From CALLMJ01 sp964493765 (GTDB taxonomy: Bacteria > Bacteroidota > Bacteroidia > J057 > CALLMJ01): a stretch of DNA of 44,823 bases. Made by a program: the position numbers and the translations under genes. This document shows positions 1 to 8,841 of the stretch, piece by piece. Position 1 is the first letter of the stretch. Each line of letters opens with the position of its first letter. The notes beneath the pieces were generated by a model that saw only the letters and a program-made list of their open reading frames with translations, was not told where the DNA came from and searched no databases. The stretch is from the NCBI GenBank assembly GCA_964493765.1, contig CAZBPK010000013.1:1-44823 (forward strand). The letters are read 5' to 3'.

Positions 1-1
1 C

Positions 2-1552
2 ACATTGCTTGAGAGAAAAATCCGCAACAAATATTATCTGGCTGTTGTTAGTTGTGCTGTTTATTTTCATAACGAAACAGAATCTTCTGTAAATAGATGT
101 CTGTTAGACAATTTTCAAAGTGATGAACAGAAAAAATACAGAAAGTTAGTCAGTTATTTTTCATTGCTCGGTTCCGAGTCTCTTAACAAATTTCGCTTAG
201 ATAAACTTTTGCTAAGGACAAGAATAAACCAACAATCACAGTTGTTTTCAGATGATTTGTATGAGAGTTTCAAAAGGTATCTAAAACCTCCATACCATAA
301 ATTAGAGGAAGGGATTAAGATACAATACACTAAAGAACAAGAGGAGTTAATTTCAAGCAGAGCAGGTGCGAAACAAAAAATAAAAGGTGTTGCTGGAAGC
401 GGCAAGACATTGGTTTTAGCAAAGCGAGCGGTCAATGCACACAAGAGGACTGGCGAGAAGGTATTGATTTTAACCTTCAACCTTTCTTTGAAGAATTACA
501 TACACGATAGAATAAATGATGTTCGGGAAGGATTTTATTGGGACAATTTTTATATCACCAACTATCATCAGTTTTTCAAGTCACAAGCAAATAACCTTAA
601 CATACCAATAAGGGGTCTTGAAGCATGGCAAGATACAGATTTTTTTGAAGGCGAAAAAAATAGAACGCAAAAATTTGGGGCAGTATTAATTGATGAAGTT
701 CAAGATTTTCAAACCGAGTGGATTGAGATAATTACAAAATACTTTCTAGCCTCCGATGGAGAATTCATCGTGTTCGGAGATGAGAAGCAAAATATTTATG
801 ACCGACCCCTTGATGAAAACAAAGAGCCAATAATTAGAACAGTTGTCGGCAGATGGAACAGAAGTTTAAATTCTTCTAAAAGATTTACAAGTAATATTGC
901 TAATGTAGCAAAACAATTTCAAAAAGAATTTTTTGCAAGCAAATATAACCTTGACGATTTCACCGTCACACAGACAGCGTTGGACTTTGAAACAAAAGCG
1001 ATAGAGTATTATTACTTTGAAGAAGACTGGACGGTTGAAAATGTTTGCAAAACAATGCTTGAGGTTATTAAAAAATACAGCATCACTCCTTCAAACATTG
1101 GAGTGCTAAATTCAAAGGTTGAATATATCAGAGAGCTTGACTATTTAATAAGGCAAAAAACAAAAGAAAAAACCAAGACAACTTTCGAAACACAAGAAGT
1201 TTATGACCACTTAAAAAAGGAAGTTAAGGAAAATAATAAGGATAAAGACGAAAAACAGTTAGAAAAAATATTGGCTGAAAAAATTGAGGACATTCGCAAG
1301 CAAAAGAAAAATCATTTTTGGATGAACACTGGAACAATGAAACTTTCAACAATACATAGTTTCAAAGGTTGGGAAATTCACTCATTGTTTCTATTAATTG
1401 AAAGTGAAGATGGACAAAATGAATTCGGGACAAATGAACTCATTTACACTGGACTGACAAGAGCAAGAGTAAATCTTTTCGTTTTTAATCTCGGTAATGA
1501 CAAATATGACAGTTTCTTTAAAAGTTATGCAGACAATTATTACAATCGTTAA
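2..1552 (+). CDS. UvrD/Rep-like superfamily 1 helicase, 5' end outside window
   Basis: An ATP-dependent SF1 helicase of the UvrD/Rep group, probably acting on DNA. The frame is open to the left edge, so the N-terminus is probably missing; a TTG at 5 is the first possible start here. Walker A GVAGSGKT lies near residue 128 and the Walker B-like LIDEVQDFQ near 229. The C-terminal part carries KLSTIHSFKGWE and LIYTGLTRAR, typical of UvrD_C motifs V and VI. A lysine/glutamate-rich stretch around residues 395-430 is probably coiled coil. Stand-alone proteins of this type, often with an N-terminal nuclease-related domain, are common in defence regions, but no nuclease motif is visible in what remains. 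The gene ends 36 bases before the first cassette repeat. Helicase assignment is firm; biological role is inference. Confidence 0.85.
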   Translation, partial: TLLERKIRNKYYLAVVSCAVYFHNETESSVNRCLLDNFQSDEQKKYRKLVSYFSLLGSESLNKFRLDKLLLRTRINQQSQLFSDDLYESFKRYLKPPYHKLEEGIKIQYTKEQEELISSRAGAKQKIKGVAGSGKTLVLAKRAVNAHKRTGEKVLILTFNLSLKNYIHDRINDVREGFYWDNFYITNYHQFFKSQANNLNIPIRGLEAWQDTDFFEGEKNRTQKFGAVLIDEVQDFQTEWIEIITKYFLASDGEFIVFGDEKQNIYDRPLDENKEPIIRTVVGRWNRSLNSSKRFTSNIANVAKQFQKEFFASKYNLDDFTVTQTALDFETKAIEYYYFEEDWTVENVCKTMLEVIKKYSITPSNIGVLNSKVEYIRELDYLIRQKTKEKTKTTFETQEVYDHLKKEVKENNKDKDEKQLEKILAEKIEDIRKQKKNHFWMNTGTMKLSTIHSFKGWEIHSLFLLIESEDGQNEFGTNELIYTGLTRARVNLFVFNLGNDKYDSFFKSYADNYYNR

Positions 1553-1588
1553 TGAGGACAGTGGACTCAATCGACAGGAAAGCAATGG

Positions 1589-1721
1589 GCATAACAGCGG
1601 GTTTAAGAATTGCGGCTAACGAGCAAAATTAAAAGTATGTGCAATAAATTTACTTTTGTGCTTGGTTGACAGTGCAATGCTCCGAAATCCCCCACTACCC
1701 CAAGCCGCAAAAACGTTAGCA
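1589..1721 (+). repeat. attC-like cassette repeat R1
   Basis: Begins GCATAAC and ends GTTAGCA, 133 bp, main length class. It contains the conserved GGTTGACAGT element and an inner TGCGGC/GCCGCA pair. It follows the helicase gene and precedes the three-gene DUF4180/FGE unit. Its right flank does not pair with the left flank of the next repeat (R2), so the interval may not be one original cassette. Confidence 0.75.
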
Positions 1722-1756
1722 GGCATTATAAATTAACCTTACAAATATAAATTTAT

Positions 1757-2158
1757 ATGGAAATAATGAAAGGAAAGTTATTAAACATACTTCTTGTAGT
1801 TGCCTCTCTAATTGGTTATTTAGAATGGGGTAAAGACAATAAATCATTTTTAATAGAAGCGGAGTTTGAATTACTGAAAAAAATGTTTACTGACCCTATA
1901 TCAGCAGTTCACCCATTTACACTAATACCTCTTTTAGGACAAATACTCTTACTTATTACTCTATTCCAAAATGCACCAAGCCGAAAATTAACTTATTTAG
2001 GAATTTCCTCCATAGGCCTCTTATTAGTGTTTATGTTTTTCATTGGAATAATTGGTCTTAATCTCAAAATATTGGCTTCCACATTACCGTTTATAGTAAT
2101 TTCTCTACTAACAATTAAATACCAACGGAGTTTATACAATGAAAATTCAAACGCATAA
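1757..2158 (+). CDS. small multi-pass membrane protein, unknown function
   Basis: A 133-residue hydrophobic protein with about four predicted membrane spans (near residues 5-23, 52-71, 80-100 and 104-122), so it is probably in the inner membrane. I do not recognise a named family. An in-frame ATG at 1766 is an alternative start. Its 3' end overlaps the next gene by 20 bases, and that gene overlaps the third by 4 bases, so the three are probably translated from one message and were probably moved as one unit behind repeat R1. No catalytic motif is visible. Confidence 0.7.
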   Translation: MEIMKGKLLNILLVVASLIGYLEWGKDNKSFLIEAEFELLKKMFTDPISAVHPFTLIPLLGQILLLITLFQNAPSRKLTYLGISSIGLLLVFMFFIGIIGLNLKILASTLPFIVISLLTIKYQRSLYNENSNA

Positions 2159-2501
2159 TATAAGTGAAAACCAAATTGCTGAAGTAATTTCGGAAAATAC
2201 TATTATAAATAACATAGAAGACGGATTAAACCTTTTAGGTGATTTGTATTATCAAGGATTTGATAAGATTATTATTCACGAGAAAAATATAACACCTGAT
2301 TTTTTTATCCTGAAAAATGGAATAGCAGGGGAAATACTTCAAAAGTTCTCGACTTATCGGGTTCGCTTAGCTATAGTTGGCGACTTCTCTAAATACACAA
2401 GTAAAAGCCTAACTGATTTCATAAATGAAAGTAATAAAGGAAGACATATCAATTTTGTTAACTCTACGACAGAAGCAATAAATATTCTTTCAATCAAATG
2501 A
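2139..2501 (+). CDS. DUF4180 domain protein
   Basis: A 120-residue soluble protein matching the DUF4180 family across its length: an N-terminal strand-rich part, a central ITPDFFILKNGIAGEILQKF segment of 20 residues, then RLAIVGDFSKYTS and a C-terminal helix. The family has no established biochemical function; small proteins of this type occur alone or as mobile accessory genes. The start overlaps the membrane protein upstream by 20 bases, and its stop overlaps the FGE-like gene by 4 bases, indicating translational coupling. Family assignment is from recall of the conserved pattern. Confidence 0.7.
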   Translation: MKIQTHNISENQIAEVISENTIINNIEDGLNLLGDLYYQGFDKIIIHEKNITPDFFILKNGIAGEILQKFSTYRVRLAIVGDFSKYTSKSLTDFINESNKGRHINFVNSTTEAINILSIK

Positions 2502-3190
2502 ATACAAAAGACATAAATATGACAGGCAAAATTCTCGACCAAATGGTTGAAATACCAAAAGGAATAATTGAATTACGTGATGACAGAATCAAAGAAAAAT
2601 GGACTGTAGAAATTGAACCTTTCTTGCTAAGCAGGTTTCCTGTTACGCAAGACTTATATTCTGAAATAATCAATGAAAATCCAAGTACATTTAAAGGAGA
2701 CTTACTTCCTGTTGAAACCGTAACCTTTAAAGAAGCTGTAATTTTTTGTAATAAAATTTCTGTTCTATTTGGCTTGTCGCCTTGCTATGCAATCCAAGAA
2801 AAAAGTGAGGATATAACGTTTGAAAAAACAGCAAATGGTTTTCGTTTACCTACAGAAGCAGAATGGGAATATGCTTGTAAGGCAGGAACAACAGGGATTA
2901 GATACGGGGAATTGGACTTGATAGCTTGGTATAAAGACAACTCAAACCAAACAACACATAACGTTGGACAAAAACAACCTAATGCGTGGGGACTTTATGA
3001 TATGTTGGGAAATGTTTGGGAGTGGTGTTCTGACCTATACGACATAGAAGTTTACGGCACTTACCGCATTTTTCGTGGTGGCGGATTTTCTGACGAAAAA
3101 AGGAGCATAATGGCGACAACGCGTAGAAGAAGTCACCCATTAAAATTTAAAATTGAAGACCTTGGATTTAGAATTGCAAAGAACAAATAG
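2498..3190 (+). CDS. formylglycine-generating enzyme (SUMF1/FGE-sulfatase) family protein
   Basis: A 230-residue protein of the FGE-sulfatase fold. Family landmarks are RLPTEAEWEYACKAG (about residues 116-130), NAWGLYDMLGNVWEWCSD, FRGGGF and the terminal LGFRIAK. True formylglycine-generating enzymes oxidise a sulfatase cysteine, but most short bacterial members lack a sulfatase partner and act as binding or modification domains. No sulfatase gene is in the window, so the substrate is unknown. No signal peptide is apparent, suggesting a cytoplasmic location. It is last in a three-gene overlapping set and is followed 15 bases later by degenerate repeat R2. Confidence 0.85.
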   Translation: MNTKDINMTGKILDQMVEIPKGIIELRDDRIKEKWTVEIEPFLLSRFPVTQDLYSEIINENPSTFKGDLLPVETVTFKEAVIFCNKISVLFGLSPCYAIQEKSEDITFEKTANGFRLPTEAEWEYACKAGTTGIRYGELDLIAWYKDNSNQTTHNVGQKQPNAWGLYDMLGNVWEWCSDLYDIEVYGTYRIFRGGGFSDEKRSIMATTRRRSHPLKFKIEDLGFRIAKNK

Positions 3191-3205
3191 ATTAGAACAA
3201 CGACC

Positions 3206-3334
3206 CACTAACAGCGCGTTTGCCACAATGGCGATTAACATGGTTCATTGAACATTCTGCCCCGCATCAACTTTTGTAGTGCATTGACAGTTTTGTATCC
3301 TGGAATCTCCCTGAACTGAAAGCCCGAATTGTTT
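3206..3334 (+). repeat. attC-like cassette repeat R2, degenerate 3' end
   Basis: Starts CACTAACAGCGCGTTTGCC and keeps an AAAGCCCGAA element near the right end. The expected AACGTTA is replaced by ATTGTTT, so the right core is lost. About 129 bp. A decayed member of the family. Confidence 0.6.
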
Positions 3335-3396
3335 CTCAAACGCGTCTTTGCTTCAACTCTTCCATTATTCTGCCTTAAAGAGAGAATATAAAAAAT

Positions 3397-3428
3397 ATTG
3401 CAAAAAAGAAAAATATTACATATACTTG
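3397..3428 (+). promoter_or_regulatory. putative Bacteroidota-type promoter for the DUF262/DUF1524 gene
   Basis: A TTG at 3398-3400 is followed after 20 bases by TATACTTG (3421-3428), one mismatch from TAnnTTTG. The start codon at 3474 is 45 bases downstream. The same boxes with 20-base spacing occur at 32031-32062. Confidence 0.4.
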
Positions 3429-3473
3429 CGATGTTGTACAGCATTTTCAGAACAGCAATACAACAACATAAAT

Positions 3474-5186
3474 ATGAGAAGTTTAGACAATCAAATCTTA
3501 AAATTACTATCAAACAATGATGTAACTTTTTTTATCCCACCATACCAGAGAAATTATGAATGGCGGGAAGATATGTGCGAAATCTTGCTTAAAGACATTG
3601 AGAAAGTGGCGAATAGCACAGATACACAACACTTCTTTTGGACAATTATTTACTACGCAGAAAGCACAATTTTAGAAGGACAACCAGACAAATATATTTT
3701 GGTTGACGGACAGCAAAGATTGACAACAACAATGTTATTTTTAATTGCCGCTCGTGATTGTATTAGTGATGAATTCTTAAAAAATACAATTGACTCAAAG
3801 TATCTGAAAAATAATAACGTCACTGGAGATGTGGAATATAAAATCAAATTAAAACAAGTTGAATCCGACTGGAAAGCATATAAGAACATCATTTTAGGCG
3901 AGCATTTAGACGCTAACGATAAAAAGTCAAATGTTTTTAAGAACTACAAATTTTTCAAATCAAAATTGGAAAAATTAGAACAGAACAAAGTACGGGAATT
4001 AATTGAAAAAGGATTAGCGAATTTTAACATTGTTACAATTCAGTTAGAGCCAGAAACAAACCTTTGGGAAAAACCACAAGAAATTTTTGAGAGTATGAAC
4101 TCTCTAGGAAAACCTTTATCACTTGCGGATTTAGTAAGAAACTATCTATTGCTGGGAAAAACTTCGGCTCAACAAAATAATTTATATCACGATTTTTGGT
4201 TGAAAATTGAACAGAACTTAACAGGTGACAACAAGGCTTTTTCTGTTTCTACATTTATTCGTGATTATATGCAATTGATTGACATTGCAAGTTATAAGAG
4301 AGCGACTGAATCAAACTATAAAGAACTTTATCGTGAATTTAAAGAGTTATTCGGCGATGATAACCACGAACAACTAATTAAAAAAATGGCAGAGTATTCT
4401 AACGAATATGCAATTTTAGCAGGTTACAAATCAAGCGATAACAATAAAATTGACCAAAAAATTGCTGACCTAAGAACTCTTAAAGTATCAGCATTTCATT
4501 CTTTCATTTTAGGCGTTTTACGTTTAAGAACAGAGCAAAAAATTACCGATGATGATTGCTTGGCGATTTTAGATGCAATTTTTGTCTACGTTGCTCGTAA
4601 AAGCATTTTAGGAATAAGAAAATCAGAAAGTAGAGAAGCCGTATTATTTGCCACTTATTTTGACGAATTAATTTCAGCCCCAAATAAGAGAGAGGCGATG
4701 TTGGACATTTGTGCAAACCAAACATTTTCAATGCGAGTACCAAATGACAACGAAATTCAAGATTATTTATTGAGTGAAAAATCTAATTTTTACAATTTTG
4801 AGGCTAGCAAATTGTTGTTCAGTTTGATTGAAGAAAGTTTAACGAAAAAGCGCCCTGCTTTGACGGACAAGTTTTTACAAATCGAACATATTATGCCACA
4901 AACCCTTAATGATACTTGGAAAAATGAACTTGGTCCAAATTATAAAGTAGTTCATGATACTTATTTGAATAATATAGGAAACTTGACTTTGATTCGCCAT
5001 AATCAAGAATTAAGCAATCATTCTTTCAGAGGCAAAAAACAGATTTATGAAAACGATACAGGAATGCAAATTGCCAAAGATAAAATCATCGACCAACAAA
5101 ATTGGGGCGAGGAACAAATTAAAAACAGAGCCAAATATTTAGTGGAAATCCTTATCGAGAAAGTTTTACCAATTAGCGACCAGTGA
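3474..5186 (+). CDS. DUF262/DUF1524 (GmrSD-like) restriction protein
   Basis: A 570-residue protein with the two-domain architecture of GmrSD-type modification-dependent restriction enzymes. The N-terminal DUF262 domain (ParB-like NTPase) shows IPPYQRNYEW and LVDGQQRLTTTM. The C-terminal DUF1524 HNH-type nuclease shows IEHIMPQTL, then NNIGNLTLI and NHSFRGKK. Such proteins use NTP to cut modified phage DNA; related domains occur in other anti-phage proteins. I chose ATG 3474 because DUF262 starts directly after it; upstream in-frame codons run into repeat R2. A promoter-like pair lies 45 bases upstream. Its stop codon lies inside a sequence shared with the 3' end of the recombinase relic at 21668. 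Specific target DNA cannot be read from sequence. Confidence 0.85.
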   Translation: MRSLDNQILKLLSNNDVTFFIPPYQRNYEWREDMCEILLKDIEKVANSTDTQHFFWTIIYYAESTILEGQPDKYILVDGQQRLTTTMLFLIAARDCISDEFLKNTIDSKYLKNNNVTGDVEYKIKLKQVESDWKAYKNIILGEHLDANDKKSNVFKNYKFFKSKLEKLEQNKVRELIEKGLANFNIVTIQLEPETNLWEKPQEIFESMNSLGKPLSLADLVRNYLLLGKTSAQQNNLYHDFWLKIEQNLTGDNKAFSVSTFIRDYMQLIDIASYKRATESNYKELYREFKELFGDDNHEQLIKKMAEYSNEYAILAGYKSSDNNKIDQKIADLRTLKVSAFHSFILGVLRLRTEQKITDDDCLAILDAIFVYVARKSILGIRKSESREAVLFATYFDELISAPNKREAMLDICANQTFSMRVPNDNEIQDYLLSEKSNFYNFEASKLLFSLIEESLTKKRPALTDKFLQIEHIMPQTLNDTWKNELGPNYKVVHDTYLNNIGNLTLIRHNQELSNHSFRGKKQIYENDTGMQIAKDKIIDQQNWGEEQIKNRAKYLVEILIEKVLPISDQ

Positions 5187-5230
5187 TAAAAAGTGAAACA
5201 AAAGCGAACTTTAGTTCGTATAAATAGAGA
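5184..5230 (+). repeat. sequence shared with the region after the recombinase relic (copy A)
   Basis: About 42 bases beginning GTGATAAAAAGTGAAAC and containing TTTAGTTCGTATAAA match 21668-21710 with only a few substitutions. Here the copy overlaps the stop codon of the DUF262 gene. An inner CGAAC-TTTA-GTTCG palindrome is present in this copy and decayed in the other. The remaining non-coding stretch to 5338 shows no gene and no cassette repeat. Confidence 0.6.
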
Positions 5231-5338
5231 TTATGTGCCATTCTAAAAGACAGTAATACAACGAAATAATTGTGAACAAAAACGAACAACTTTAATTGGA
5301 CGACCTGTTTTTTTGACTAAATTTGAAACGACTTTTAA

Positions 5339-6238
5339 TTGAATTGGAAAGTGGAAATATTGGGTAACGAACAACATAAAATTATTCACGGAGACGCTTT
5401 AGAAGCATTACAAACACTTCCTGACAACTCTGTGGATTTGATATTTGCAGACCCACCCTACAACATTGGCAAAAACTTCAACGGACACATTGAAAAATGG
5501 AAAACGGAAGAAGCATACCTTGAATGGTGTTACGAGTGGCTCGACTTGTGCATACAAAAACTTAAACCCAATGGTAGTTTTTATGTAATGACAGCAACGC
5601 AGTTTATGCCGTTTTTTGACATCTATCTTCGTAAAAAAATACACATACTTTCTCGAATTGTTTGGTATTACGACAGTTCAGGCGTTCAAGCCAAAAAATA
5701 TTATGGTTCAATGTATGAGCCAATTTTGTTTTGTGTAAAAGACAAAAAAAACTACACTTTTAACACAGACGACATTTTAGTCGAAGCAAAAACAGGGGCA
5801 AAACGTAAACTTATTGACTATCGTAAAGCTGTTCCTACAGTTTATAGCTCAGAGAAAGTTCCTGGCAATGTTTGGGAATTTGCAAGGGTTCGCTATCGAA
5901 TGGACGAATACGAAAATCACCCGACACAGAAACCAATCGCTTTACTTGAAAGAATTGTCAAAGCAAGTTCAAACGAAGGTGATTTAGTTATGGACCCATT
6001 TTCGGGAACATTTACAACTTGCTTTGTAGCAAAAGAACTTGGCAGAAATTCCATTGGTATAGAACTTCAAGAGGAGTATGTAAAAATCGGTTTGCGGAGA
6101 TTACAATTAGCCAAAGAGTTTAAAGGCGAAAAACTAAAAAAGGAAATCCGCACATTTGAAACTAAAAAGTTGGCTACCGCCAACACTTTAAAGTTATTTG
6201 AAGAGCCAAATGGAAAATATATTCACAACAAACATTAA
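5339..6238 (+). CDS. adenine-specific DNA methyltransferase, YhdJ-like beta class
   Basis: A 299-residue SAM-dependent DNA methyltransferase. The catalytic DPPYNIG motif comes first (near residue 40) and the SAM-binding DPFSGTFTT comes late (near 220), the beta-class motif order. RYRMDEYENHPTQKP is typical of YhdJ-type N6-adenine enzymes; E. coli YhdJ methylates ATGCAT, but the target here is not shown. A TAA lies directly before the TTG at 5339, so the start is TTG 5339 or GTG 5351; neither has an obvious ribosome site. The candidate endonuclease gene overlaps its 3' end by 29 bases, as in a coupled type II restriction-modification pair. It would protect host DNA from that nuclease. Confidence 0.85.
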   Translation: MNWKVEILGNEQHKIIHGDALEALQTLPDNSVDLIFADPPYNIGKNFNGHIEKWKTEEAYLEWCYEWLDLCIQKLKPNGSFYVMTATQFMPFFDIYLRKKIHILSRIVWYYDSSGVQAKKYYGSMYEPILFCVKDKKNYTFNTDDILVEAKTGAKRKLIDYRKAVPTVYSSEKVPGNVWEFARVRYRMDEYENHPTQKPIALLERIVKASSNEGDLVMDPFSGTFTTCFVAKELGRNSIGIELQEEYVKIGLRRLQLAKEFKGEKLKKEIRTFETKKLATANTLKLFEEPNGKYIHNKH

Positions 6239-7331
6239 ATCGGTCTTAGAAAAACACTTCGGCAAGAATGCTGATGATATTTTCGATAAGAGCCAACTAA
6301 TTCAATACATTAACGAGAAAACCCGTTCTGCAAATAAGGGGTCAAAATCTCGTTCAAGTTTCGCAAACCTTTATGCTATCTATGTTATCATAGAAGATTA
6401 TATCGACAATGGCTTTGACCAAAAAGGTGATTATTCAAAATACGAAGGAGCTGCGTTTGTTAAACTTTTCAAACGACAGAGAGAATTACCCTTTGGAAGC
6501 AAACTCCAAAATCACGCTTTGAACAACAGAATGAACTCGGAATTTCAGAAATATTTTCCAAGTTCAGATTTTATTCCAATACTTCGAGACCTTAAAACAA
6601 ATCGTTATTGGATAAATGAAAATCTTCTAAAAATAAAGGTTGGCAAAGCCAATTTCAATATTGCAAAAGCTGTCATTGAAATTATTGATGAATACGTAAG
6701 AGCTAAACAATATGCTTTTCAGCGTTTTGTAAAGTCCTGTGAAGAATTGCAAGAGATTGGCAAAACAACACCAAAGAAAATTGAGGATTTTGTAATGGGT
6801 TTACTTGCACCAAATGTAGATGCAAGGCTCTTTGAAATCGTTAGTTATTCCATTCTAAAGTATTTCTATCACGACCAGCAAATATTTTGGGGCTACGAAC
6901 TTGAAAAACTAAACAAAGAGAATTTGAAACTTTACAAAACAGGTAGGACAAATGCAAATGACGGAGGTATTGACTTTGTAATGAAACCGCTTGGGCGACT
7001 CTTTCAAGTAACAGAAACTTTGGACTTCAAAAAATACTTTCTTGACATTGACAAAATACAGAAGTATCCAATCACTTTTGTAATTAAATCAACCGAACCG
7101 ACAGAAGACCTATTAAAGAAAATAAGGGAAAATGCCAGCAAGACATATTCAATAAAAGCCATAGTTGACACCTATATGGACTGCATTGAAGAAGTGATAA
7201 ATATTCCGACCCTGAACGACAGATTTAGCGATGCTGTGAAACAAGGTTACCTAAACAAAATCATTGACGAAGTAGTAATTCAAAGCAAAGTTGAGTTTAA
7301 TTATGAGGACACGGACGAGGACGAAGAATAG
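6210..7331 (+). CDS. candidate type II restriction endonuclease
   Basis: A 373-residue protein encoded 29 bases inside the end of the methyltransferase gene. The position and overlap suggest the cognate restriction enzyme. The region NDGGIDFVMKPLGRLFQVTE, near residues 247-266, has the strand-turn-strand layout with an acidic residue and a Q-x-T-E segment that could be a PD-(D/E)XK-type active site. I cannot confirm the catalytic lysine. The N-terminal half is helical and basic and may bind DNA. ATG 6210 is preferred over TTG 6198. The C-terminus ends in an acidic EDTDEDEE tail. Restriction function is inferred mainly from context. Confidence 0.65.
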   Translation: MENIFTTNIKSVLEKHFGKNADDIFDKSQLIQYINEKTRSANKGSKSRSSFANLYAIYVIIEDYIDNGFDQKGDYSKYEGAAFVKLFKRQRELPFGSKLQNHALNNRMNSEFQKYFPSSDFIPILRDLKTNRYWINENLLKIKVGKANFNIAKAVIEIIDEYVRAKQYAFQRFVKSCEELQEIGKTTPKKIEDFVMGLLAPNVDARLFEIVSYSILKYFYHDQQIFWGYELEKLNKENLKLYKTGRTNANDGGIDFVMKPLGRLFQVTETLDFKKYFLDIDKIQKYPITFVIKSTEPTEDLLKKIRENASKTYSIKAIVDTYMDCIEEVINIPTLNDRFSDAVKQGYLNKIIDEVVIQSKVEFNYEDTDEDEE

Positions 7332-7340
7332 AAGAGTGAC

Positions 7341-7434
7341 ACATAACAGCAGTTTGCCGCAAGCGGGGGTGCAGTTCTTAGATTGAACTTTTGTGTTAAA
7401 ATCCGCCACTACGCCAATATGTAAACCGTTAGCG
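7341..7434 (+). repeat. attC-like cassette repeat R3 (short class)
   Basis: Starts ACATAAC and ends GTTAGCG, 94 bp. Shares the short-class centre GCAGTTCTT...GAACTTTTGTG with R9. The ten bases GTTAGCGGTC at its right side nearly match the reverse complement of the left flank of R4 (GTTAGTGGTT), consistent with the GNAT gene being one cassette. Confidence 0.75.
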
Positions 7435-7477
7435 GTCAGGCAAAAGAAGACAAAACAACTAATAACAAAAAGATAAA

Positions 7478-7993
7478 ATGAAAATTGAAACAACTAATTT
7501 AGACCTCATTCCTTGCGATATTGAAATTCTGAAAGCAGCAATTCAAGGAGATGAAATTCTTGCAAAGAAGATTAATGTGATTGTTCAAGACAATTGGACA
7601 GGATTTGGTGTTGGTCCCTTACAATTTTCACTTGACAGACTCGCTGAGGGTGACGCAGAAAAAAACTGGTGGACTTATTTACCTATTCACAAGGAAGACA
7701 ACAAACTTATTGGCAGTGGTGGATATAAAGGTAAACCAACAACAGACGGAACGGTAGAAATTGGTTATGAAATCGCACCAGCCTACCGTAATCGTGGACT
7801 TGCAACTGAAATGGCGAAGGGACTTATAGAAAATGCCTTTAAAGACACAAGAGTAAAATCAATAATTGCACATACACTTGGACAAGAAAATCCTTCAACT
7901 AAAGTTCTAAAGAAATGTGGTTTTGAAAAAGTTCAGGAAATCAATGACCCAGATCATGGACTTATTTGGAAATGGGAATTAAAAAGACAATGA
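7478..7993 (+). CDS. GNAT family N-acetyltransferase, RimJ/RimL type
   Basis: A 171-residue acetyltransferase that would transfer an acetyl group from acetyl-CoA to an amine. The acetyl-CoA pyrophosphate loop is visible as YRNRGLATEM near residues 103-112, and the C-terminal NPSTKVLKKCGFEKV is the usual family ending. The substrate is unknown; this subgroup includes protein N-terminal and small-molecule acetylases. It is a single-gene cassette between repeats R3 and R4, the most typical integron layout, and GNAT genes are frequent integron cargo. Confidence 0.85.
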   Translation: MKIETTNLDLIPCDIEILKAAIQGDEILAKKINVIVQDNWTGFGVGPLQFSLDRLAEGDAEKNWWTYLPIHKEDNKLIGSGGYKGKPTTDGTVEIGYEIAPAYRNRGLATEMAKGLIENAFKDTRVKSIIAHTLGQENPSTKVLKKCGFEKVQEINDPDHGLIWKWELKRQ

Positions 7994-8009
7994 ATCAAGA
8001 AGCCCGAAC

Positions 8010-8143
8010 CACTAACACGGGTTTTGCGTCAGGTGGAACTTTTTTCCTATTGGACAATTTATTATTTTCGTTTATCGTTCGTCTCGGTCGACACTGACTT
8101 CGTCAGGTTTCCCGCCCGAACGCAAGGCTGCAAAACGTTATGT
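8010..8143 (+). repeat. attC-like cassette repeat R4
   Basis: Starts CACTAACACGGGTTTTGCGTC and ends ACGTTATGT, 134 bp, with a divergent centre. Its right flank GTTATGTGCA is exactly complementary to the ten bases ending the left core of R5 at 12386-12395, linking both ends of the 4.2-kb unit between them. Confidence 0.8.
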
Positions 8144-8174
8144 GCAACCCATAGTATCTAAGTGGAATAAAATA

Positions 8175-8750
8175 ATGTACGACAAACTTTTCAATTACTT
8201 ATCACAATATGTTACGCTCTCAGAGGAGGAAAAAAGGGCTATTATATCCTTTGACACTTTTCGTTCGGCAAAAAAAGGCACTGTATTATTAAAGGAAGGA
8301 CAAAAGTCCGATTACAGCTATTTTGTTCTTCAAGGTTGTATCCGAACCTATTATGTGATTGACGGTGAAGAAAAAACGACGGCTTTCTATACCGAAATGG
8401 AAGGCGTTACTCCACATTGTGTTATCAACAAAAAGCCTTCTGAATATTACATCAGTTGTGTAGAGGATTGTATTTTGGTTATCTCAAATACCAAAATGGA
8501 AACAGAAACCTTTGAAAAATTCCCAAAGCTTGAAACGCTTTGCAGAATTATGGCAGAGCAGGAATTAGCAAAAGAAAAAATCAATTTTGACGAATTTAAA
8601 ATCTCATCGCCCGAACAACGTTACCTGAACTTATTAAAAAAACGCCCTGACCTTATTCAACGTATACCGCAACATCAACTAGCAAGTTATTTGGGCATAA
8701 AACCACAATCATTGAGCAGACTAAGAGCCAGAATTTTGAGAAAAAAGTAG
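8175..8750 (+). CDS. Crp/Fnr family transcriptional regulator
   Basis: A 191-residue regulator with an N-terminal cyclic-nucleotide-binding-like beta barrel (about residues 10-120, including GTVLLKEGQKSDYSYFVLQG) and a short C-terminal helix-turn-helix HQLASYLGIKPQSLSRLRAR. This layout matches the short Crp-like regulators common in Bacteroidota, which usually respond to unknown ligands. I chose ATG 8175; the earlier in-frame ATG at 8142 lies inside the core of repeat R4. It is the first gene of the unit ending at R5 and may control the genes after it, which begin 91 bases downstream behind a TACTTTTG box. Confidence 0.85.
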   Translation: MYDKLFNYLSQYVTLSEEEKRAIISFDTFRSAKKGTVLLKEGQKSDYSYFVLQGCIRTYYVIDGEEKTTAFYTEMEGVTPHCVINKKPSEYYISCVEDCILVISNTKMETETFEKFPKLETLCRIMAEQELAKEKINFDEFKISSPEQRYLNLLKKRPDLIQRIPQHQLASYLGIKPQSLSRLRARILRKK

Positions 8751-8803
8751 AACGTAAAATCATTTCTTAACTTAAGTGAACGATTTATAGCCACTTGCCA
8801 ATC

Positions 8804-8811
8804 TACTTTTG
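8804..8811 (+). promoter_or_regulatory. putative -7 box (TAnnTTTG) before the exported protein gene
   Basis: TACTTTTG matches the Bacteroidota -7 consensus, 30 bases before ATG 8842. No good -33 TTTG is present; TTTA at 8784-8787 is the closest, with a short 16-base spacer. Confidence 0.35.
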
Positions 8812-8841
8812 CAGTATCATTTAACATTAATTAAAAAAGAT

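Noticed and set aside
8142..8174. Earlier start for the Crp-like gene
   Set aside because: The ATG is inside the GTTATGT core of R4; ATG 8175 begins the conserved part.
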